Shown: piece after piece, positions 6,755 through 11,030 of the stretch
Numbering within the stretch: the stretch's first letter is position 1
Layout: each line of letters begins with the position of its first letter
Source of the DNA: Alphaproteobacteria bacterium
GTDB taxonomy: Bacteria > Pseudomonadota > Alphaproteobacteria > Rs-D84
Assembly (NCBI GenBank): GCA_017936185.1
Contig: JAGBGA010000075.1
Coordinates: forward strand, 1 to 11,030
Length of the DNA stretch: 11,030 bases
Reading direction: 5' to 3'
Notes under the pieces: generated by a model
Told to the model about the DNA's origin: nothing
Seen by the model: only the letters and a program-made list of their open reading frames with translations
Databases searched by the model: none
Program-made: the position numbers and the translations under genes

Positions 6755-7855
6755 ATGTCTTTTTTTCAAAAAAATATTTTTAGTCGGGCCTTGGTGGCGG
6801 TTGTTGGGGCGTTGATGTTGACGTCTTGTGATGTTTCGACACCAACGGTTTCGGGGGATAATTCGGTGATTCCGTCAAATTTCAAGCGGGTTTCGTATTC
6901 GGATTTGCCGGGGTGGCGTGATGATGATGTGCGATATGCACTTCAGGCGTTCCGCAATTCGTGCAAGGCAAAAATTCAATACAATGGTCGTCTTATTCCA
7001 GACAGGGAATTGTTCGCAGAAAAGTGTCGTATGTTGCCGTCGGCGTCTGCGGATGTTGCGACGGTGCGTGCATGGTTTGAATCAAACTTTCAACCGTATC
7101 AGATTTACAATGAAAATGGTGGCGACCGGGGAACGTATACCGGATATTATTCGCCAATAATTCCGGCGTGTCGTACCAAAACAGCCCAGTGTAATGAACC
7201 TTTGATGGGAATTCCAACCGATGGGCGCCAATACAAAGGTGTGGCAAAAAAGGACATTGTTGAAAAGAAAATTGGACGCGTGTTGTACTGGGCAAATATT
7301 GTTGATGTGCAAAATATTCAAATTCAAGGGTCGGGTAATCTGCGACTTGAAGATGGGACAGATGTAAAATTGAACTTTGCGGCGGTTAATGATATGCCGT
7401 TTAAATCAATTGGTGAAGAATTGCGTAATCGCGGAATTCGTCCCGCCGGTGGTTATTCGTCCGAAGCGGTGTGGCAACATTTAAAGGCAAATCCGACGTT
7501 GGCAAAAGATGTGATTTATAAAAATCCGCGATATGTTTATTTCTATGAATCAACACCACCAGATGTGATTGGTAAACTGGGGACGCCGTTGTCAAAAATT
7601 CGCAGTGTTGCAATGGACGACGACCTTTATACATTGGGATTGCCGGTTTATGTGAATACAAATTTATCAGATGGGCGTCCGTTTCGTCGACTGATGATTG
7701 CCCAAGATACAGGAAGTGCAATTCTCGGGTGGATTCGTGCAGATATCTTCTTTGGCAAAGGGGATGAAGCATATAAATTTGCCCAAGGACAACATGCCCA
7801 GGGTCAGATGTTTATCTTGATGCCAAAAGAATATAGTTATGTCAAACCAAAGTAA
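6755..7855 (+). CDS. mltA: membrane-bound lytic murein transglycosylase A (MltA), lipoprotein
   Basis: MltA cleaves the MurNAc-GlcNAc bond of peptidoglycan with formation of a 1,6-anhydro ring, for wall turnover in the periplasm. From ATG 6755 (GGGGAAG ribosome site about 8 bases upstream) it has 366 residues. A lipoprotein signal ends in the lipobox LTSC, with Cys25 as the lipid site and Asp26 at +2. The MltA domain shows TYTGYYSP (about 127-134), IQGSGNLRLEDG (about 190-201), NPRYVYFYE (about 257-265) and a C-terminal 3D-type segment, AQDTGSAI with IRADIFFGKG (about 316-336), holding the conserved catalytic-region aspartates. The in-frame TTG at 6731 would place its own ribosome site inside the gene and is rejected. 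The 3' end overlaps dciA by 17 bases. Confidence 0.93.
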   Translation: MSFFQKNIFSRALVAVVGALMLTSCDVSTPTVSGDNSVIPSNFKRVSYSDLPGWRDDDVRYALQAFRNSCKAKIQYNGRLIPDRELFAEKCRMLPSASADVATVRAWFESNFQPYQIYNENGGDRGTYTGYYSPIIPACRTKTAQCNEPLMGIPTDGRQYKGVAKKDIVEKKIGRVLYWANIVDVQNIQIQGSGNLRLEDGTDVKLNFAAVNDMPFKSIGEELRNRGIRPAGGYSSEAVWQHLKANPTLAKDVIYKNPRYVYFYESTPPDVIGKLGTPLSKIRSVAMDDDLYTLGLPVYVNTNLSDGRPFRRLMIAQDTGSAILGWIRADIFFGKGDEAYKFAQGQHAQGQMFILMPKEYSYVKPK

Positions 7856-8168
7856 TAAATTTGATGAACGTGCAAAACGCCCACAGACAATTGGTGGGGC
7901 GTTGGGTGGTTTAATTAAAATCTTTGGTGTACGGGCGTCGGATTCTGATTTAGTTGCGCGTTGGGCGGAAATTATGGGGGCGGATATCGCGTTGATTGCA
8001 AGTTTGGCGGCAATTAGAAAAAATCGCGATGGTACATTTAATGTTGTTATTCGGCCAACAAATCCAGCGTATACATTGCAATTATCGTATCAAAAAAATG
8101 AAATAATATCCCGTATTAATAAATATTTTGGCTATGACGCGGTGGGGAAAATAAGTTTCAGGAAATAG
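7839..8168 (+). CDS. dciA: DciA/DUF721 family protein (replicative helicase loader type)
   Basis: A 109-residue protein matching the DUF721 (DciA) domain: RWAEIMGADIALIASLAAI (41-59) is the family's W..i.G..ia block, TFNVVIRPTNPAYTLQLSYQKNEIISRINKYFG (66-98) the KH-like core, and YDAVGKISFRK the end. DciA is the ancestral bacterial helicase operator that interacts with DnaB and helps load it at the origin. It is absent where DnaC or DnaI is used. This copy is essentially domain only, with a short basic N-terminus and no C-terminal extension. It starts inside the last codons of mltA in another frame, with only a weak upstream site, so its translation is probably coupled to mltA. Confidence 0.82.
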   Translation: MSNQSNKFDERAKRPQTIGGALGGLIKIFGVRASDSDLVARWAEIMGADIALIASLAAIRKNRDGTFNVVIRPTNPAYTLQLSYQKNEIISRINKYFGYDAVGKISFRK

Positions 8169-8178
8169 AGGTATTAAT

Positions 8179-8604
8179 ATGGGGGTGTTTCTTTATTTGT
8201 GTTTTTGGTTTTGTGTATTTGCTTTGATTGATTTTTTGTCTGAATCATTAGGGTTGTCGCATGGGTTGGGTATTCTGTTTTCGTTTTTGATTATTGTTGC
8301 TTTTTTAATCTTGATTGCATTGTTTACCAAACGTACTGAAATTATTACCGTTGTAAGCAAGGCGATATTAGTAAAAAAAATTGGAAAACGGAAAGTAATA
8401 AAATCGTCGGACGGTCGTGTTTTTATTAATAACAATGATTTGTTAATTAAGTGGAATTCTAAGGATTTAGATAGAAAGTTAAAGGAAGGCCATAAATATA
8501 AAATTACATCATATTATTCTGGTTTTGGCGGTGAAAGAACAATTTTATACGCACATGAAATAAAATCGTCTTTACGCAAGAAAATAGGAAAAAAATCGAA
8601 ATGA
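8179..8604 (+). CDS. small two-helix membrane protein of unknown function
   Basis: I do not recognise this 141-residue protein. Two strongly hydrophobic segments are visible at about 3-20 and 29-49. A positively charged, mostly soluble C-terminal domain (about 50-141) follows, with GRVFINNNDLLIKWNSKDLDRKLKEG (79-104), YKITSYY and a Lys-rich tail. The VF.N.D....KWNS.DL...L.EG pattern is faintly like DUF1523-type envelope proteins, but this is only a visual impression. The C-terminal domain probably faces the cytoplasm by the positive-inside rule. The ribosome site AGAGG is 7 bases before ATG. It ends in an ATGA overlap with ruvC. It is more A/T-rich and lysine-rich than its neighbours, so it may have been inserted into a dciA-ruvC unit. 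Confidence 0.75.
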   Translation: MGVFLYLCFWFCVFALIDFLSESLGLSHGLGILFSFLIIVAFLILIALFTKRTEIITVVSKAILVKKIGKRKVIKSSDGRVFINNNDLLIKWNSKDLDRKLKEGHKYKITSYYSGFGGERTILYAHEIKSSLRKKIGKKSK

Positions 8605-9086
8605 CAATGCGTGTGTTGGGGATTGACCCGGGGTTGCTGCATACAGGTTGGGCGGTCGTAGAATCGTGCGGTCAATCGCGCAAGTATATTGCCAGTGGTG
8701 TGATTTTACCAAAACCAAAGTTGGAAATGTCGGTGCGATTGGTGACGATTTTTCAAGAACTGGATGAAATTTGCAAGACGTTTGAACCAGATGAATGCAG
8801 TATTGAAATTATATTTGTAAATAAAAACCCAAAAACAACACTTATATTGGGCCAGGCGCGCGCCGCCGCAATTGTTGCAGTGGCAAATAACAATATTCCG
8901 GTGTTTGAATACGAACCAAATGTTATAAAGAAAGCCTTGACCGGGGCCGGGCATGCCGATAAAACGGCGGTTGATAAAATGGTGCGGATGCTGTTGCCAA
9001 TGGCAAAACCAAAGTCGCCAGATGAAGCAGACGCAATTGCAATTGCGTTGGCGCATACAAATATGGCGCGATTTGTAAATTTGTGA
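8601..9086 (+). CDS. ruvC: crossover junction endodeoxyribonuclease RuvC
   Basis: RuvC is a dimeric Mg-dependent nuclease that cuts Holliday junctions symmetrically after RuvAB branch migration. The 161-residue protein has all four acidic catalytic residues of the RNase H-like fold: D9 in GIDPG, E69 in SIEIIF, and D141 and D144 in DEADAIAIALAH. The family segment NKNPKTTLILGQARAA (74-89) is intact. The ATG at 8601 overlaps the previous stop (ATGA) and is favoured over Met3 (8607) because of this coupling and the AGGA about 11 bases upstream. It sits 3.4 kb from its partner ruvA. Confidence 0.96.
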   Translation: MTMRVLGIDPGLLHTGWAVVESCGQSRKYIASGVILPKPKLEMSVRLVTIFQELDEICKTFEPDECSIEIIFVNKNPKTTLILGQARAAAIVAVANNNIPVFEYEPNVIKKALTGAGHADKTAVDKMVRMLLPMAKPKSPDEADAIAIALAHTNMARFVNL

Positions 9087-9092
9087 TATAAT
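9084..9092 (+). promoter_or_regulatory. extended -10 promoter at the ruvC stop, for the MFS gene
   Basis: TGATATAAT (9084-9092) is a perfect extended -10 (TG-N-TATAAT). It includes the TGA stop of ruvC. No good -35 is present, which such promoters tolerate. The predicted transcription start at about 9099-9102 falls at or within 3 bases of the MFS start codon. Confidence 0.5.
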
Positions 9093-9101
9093 CTAGATAC
9101 T

Positions 9102-10286
9102 ATGGCGGGGGATAAGTATATTTCTGTTGGAAAAAAAGTAAATGGGTTTTCGTTTGCAAACCTGGGGCTGTTCACAGGATTCGCAGACGGTATTTATAAT
9201 GCAGTGTATTCATTGGTATTGTTGGAAATATTTCGGTCGTCGGCAATTGTTGGTGTGTATGTTGCGATTTATTCGGTGTTTTGCTTTGTTGTTGGGTTGT
9301 TTGCAAATGAAATATTTCGCCAGTTTTCAAAAGTACGTGTGTTTTATTTTGTGATGCTGATGCTGGCGGTGTGTTATGCGATGATGGGGTTTTCAATATT
9401 GCCACGTACGGTTATTATATTGGACTATACAACCGGTATCTCACTTACAGTGGTTGGGGTTTTAATTCCGTTGTTTATGTCGGACTTTTCCAAGAATATT
9501 GGTATGGCGCGATTGAATTCGCGGTACCATTTGTGGATGAATGTTGGGGCGTTGTTTGCACCGACGGTGGCGGTGTTGATTGCAAATAATTTCGGTAACA
9601 GGGCGGCTTTTTTCGGGTCGGCAATAATTTATTTTTCTGGGTGGATGTTGTTTAAATTGTTTCGGGTCGTGCAAGAAGACAAGGAAATTAAACCGGTTAA
9701 TCCGCGTAAAACATTCCGGGCATTGTGGAAGAATACAGTTACATTCTTTGGTGTGCCAGGAATGACGCGGGCGTATTTGGTGAATTTTGGATATTATTCG
9801 TTGCGGGCAATGCGGGTGCTTTATGTGCCAATTTTGGTCATAGAAAATGGTTTTTCAAAAGATGTCTTGGGGTGGGTGTTGACATTGGGGATTGTGCCGT
9901 ATTTGGTGTTAAGTGAAGTGATGGGGCGCGCAGTGCGCAAGTTTGGTAAAAATATTTGGCTGATGTTGGGGTTTGGGTCTTTTGCAGTATTGTCAATGTT
10001 GGCAACGTTTGTTACAGGGGTGCCGTTGTTGGCAATCTTTGTCGCGTGGCAGGTGTCGGGGGCGTTAATGGAATCGGTTCATGATTTGTTGTTCTTTGAT
10101 GGGACAAAAAAAACACAGCAAACAAAGTTTTATGGTGTGTTCAGAACAAGTGCAAATCTGCCAAATGTTTTGGCGCCAATACTGGGGGCGGCAATGATTG
10201 CAATTTATGGCACCAGTGCCGCTGTGTGGGCCGTCAGTGCGACAATTGGGGCGTTAAGTGTTGGGGTGTTGGTGGCGAAAAAGTGA
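9102..10286 (+). CDS. major facilitator superfamily (MFS) transporter
   Basis: A 394-residue polytopic inner-membrane protein with about 12 hydrophobic segments in two halves, separated by a charged loop at about 188-212 (VQEDKEIKPVNPRKT). GRAVRKFGKN (275-284) is a motif-A-like loop of the C-terminal half. The matching N-terminal loop (about 70-80, EIFRQFSKVRV) is degenerate. An Asp/Asn/Arg-containing first helix (FTGFADGIYNAVYS) and FFDGTKKTQQTKFYG (331-345) in a late loop are typical of drug/sugar-type MFS permeases, but the substrate cannot be inferred. No ribosome-binding site precedes ATG 9102, only 15 bases after the ruvC stop. Very rich in GTG, TTG and GGG codons, like mltA. Confidence 0.85.
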   Translation: MAGDKYISVGKKVNGFSFANLGLFTGFADGIYNAVYSLVLLEIFRSSAIVGVYVAIYSVFCFVVGLFANEIFRQFSKVRVFYFVMLMLAVCYAMMGFSILPRTVIILDYTTGISLTVVGVLIPLFMSDFSKNIGMARLNSRYHLWMNVGALFAPTVAVLIANNFGNRAAFFGSAIIYFSGWMLFKLFRVVQEDKEIKPVNPRKTFRALWKNTVTFFGVPGMTRAYLVNFGYYSLRAMRVLYVPILVIENGFSKDVLGWVLTLGIVPYLVLSEVMGRAVRKFGKNIWLMLGFGSFAVLSMLATFVTGVPLLAIFVAWQVSGALMESVHDLLFFDGTKKTQQTKFYGVFRTSANLPNVLAPILGAAMIAIYGTSAAVWAVSATIGALSVGVLVAKK

Positions 10287-10289
10287 TGC

Positions 10290-10318
10290 TTGCTTTTAGG
10301 GTTTTTTATTTGTATCAT
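10290..10318 (+). promoter_or_regulatory. candidate recA promoter
   Basis: TTGCTT (10290-10295) and TATCAT (10313-10318) are 17 bases apart in the spacer between the MFS gene and recA. No alphaproteobacterial LexA box (GTTC-N7-GTTC) or E. coli-type SOS box is visible in 10287-10344. Confidence 0.4.
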
Positions 10319-10338
10319 TTCCTTTGAAATAAAGGGGA
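10318..10338 (+). promoter_or_regulatory. hairpin covering the recA ribosome site
   Basis: TTTCCTTT (10318-10325) can pair with AAAGGGGA (10331-10338) around the loop GAAAT, with two G-U pairs. The right arm contains the recA Shine-Dalgarno sequence (AAGGGG), so the fold would hide it. The stem is weak, so a regulatory role is tentative. Confidence 0.35.
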
Positions 10339-10344
10339 AGTTAT

Positions 10345-11030
10345 ATGGCAAAAAAAGAAGCAGCAAAAGATAGTGGTTTGTTCGCAAAAAATCCAGCGCT
10401 GGAATCTGCGTTGGCACAAATCCAAAAACAATTCGGTAAAGAAGCAATCATGAAAATGGGCGATGGGTCCCAACAGAATATCGAAGCGATTTCTTCGGGG
10501 TCTTTGGGGTTGGATATTGCGTTGGGAATTGGCGGATATCCAAAGGGACGTATCGTTGAAATTTATGGACCAGAAAGTTCGGGTAAAACAACACTTGCGT
10601 TGCATGCGGTTGCAGAATCACAAAAGAAAGGCGGTACGTGCGCATATATCGATGCGGAAAATGCATTGGACCCAAGTTATGCAAAAAAACTGGGGGTTGA
10701 TGTTGCAAACCTTATTATTTCACAGCCGGATTCAGGTGAACAGGCATTGGAAATTGCAGATACACTGATTAAGTCGGGGGCGGTTGATGTTGTTGTTATT
10801 GACAGTGTGGCCGCGTTGGTGCCAAAGGCAGAATTAGAAGGTAATATTGGGGATTCTTTTGTTGGAACAACGGCACGTTTGATGAGCCAGTCTTTGAAAA
10901 AATTGGCGGGGTCGGTTTCACGCAGTAATACGTTGCTTATCTTTATTAACCAAATTCGTATGAAGATTGGCGTTATGTTTGGTAACCCAGAAACAACATC
11001 GGGTGGTAATGCGTTAAAGTTCTATGCGTC
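10345..11030 (+). CDS. recA: recombinase RecA, 5' part (runs off the window)
   Basis: RecA forms filaments on single-stranded DNA for homologous recombination and drives SOS-type self-cleavage of repressors. The first 228 residues are present. They include the N-terminal helix region ([25 protein letters not shown]), Walker A GPESSGKT (75-82), the catalytic Glu105 in IDAEN, Walker [11 protein letters not shown] (149-158), loop L1 (about 165-175) and the start of loop L2 ([10 protein letters not shown], 212-221). The ribosome site AAGGGGAAG lies before ATG 10345. Compared with E. coli RecA, two usually conserved histidines differ: Asn106 replaces the His in IDAEHALD (H97), and Phe172 replaces the His in GDSH (H163), with Thr175-Thr176 following. 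No frameshift or stop is seen. Confidence 0.97.
   Translation, partial: MAKKEAAKDSGLFAKNPALESALAQIQKQFGKEAIMKMGDGSQQNIEAISSGSLGLDIALGIGGYPKGRIVEIYGPESSGKTTLALHAVAESQKKGGTCAYIDAENALDPSYAKKLGVDVANLIISQPDSGEQALEIADTLIKSGAVDVVVIDSVAALVPKAELEGNIGDSFVGTTARLMSQSLKKLAGSVSRSNTLLIFINQIRMKIGVMFGNPETTSGGNALKFYA

Noticed and set aside
9084..10286. RuvC-MFS fusion by TGA read-through (the two genes are in the same frame)
   Set aside because: TGA ends other genes in the window and all tryptophans seen are TGG, so nothing suggests recoding; both proteins are complete separately.
10463..10768. A 101-residue open frame inside recA
   Set aside because: It is a shifted-frame shadow; the recA frame is intact to the window end.

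Overview
The window reads as a stretch of core chromosome from a moderately AT-rich Gram-negative bacterium, most likely an alphaproteobacterium. The support is SecB and an MltA lipoprotein (double-membrane, proteobacterial genes), the presence of DciA, ruv and yebC genes, and individual protein motifs. The exact lineage cannot be fixed from sequence alone. TGA is used as an ordinary stop codon.

Layout. (1) 1-38: the 3' end of a tRNA gene, then a bidirectional terminator. (2) 67-624 (-): a Panacea/SocA-like (DUF4065-like) protein with no partner gene. (3) 722-3251 (+): metG and queH, nearly touching. (4) 5150-3255 (-): ruvA and mnmE, an operon with a good promoter; mnmE runs tail to tail into queH with 3 bases between stop codons. 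(5) 5202-5918 (+): yebC, divergent from ruvA. (6) 5919-6218: about 300 bases without a gene, holding a 105-base inverted repeat, a diverged second unit and a bidirectional terminator. (7) 6644-6219 (-): secB. (8) 6755-9086 (+): mltA, dciA, a small unknown membrane protein and ruvC, packed with overlaps. (9) 9102-10286 (+): an MFS transporter, possibly with its own promoter and a leaderless transcript. (10) 10345 to the window end (+): recA, cut off by the window edge.

Themes. The left third concerns tRNA: a tRNA gene, methionyl-tRNA synthetase, and two enzymes that act on wobble position 34 (QueH, MnmE). The rest concerns recombination and replication (RuvA, RuvC, RecA, DciA) and the envelope (SecB, MltA, MFS). 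The ruv genes, often clustered as yebC-ruvC-ruvA-ruvB, are dispersed here: ruvA is followed by mnmE, ruvC lies 3.4 kb away, and ruvB is not in the window.

Most notable: the MetG C-terminal tRNA-binding domain looks like the one in PheT/YtpR rather than the usual MetG/Trbp111 type; a palindromic repeat cluster follows yebC; yebC has base usage like the opposite-strand genes, suggesting a past inversion; RecA has substitutions at two normally conserved histidines; and the MFS gene may be translated from a leaderless mRNA. I found no convincing new defence or mobile system.
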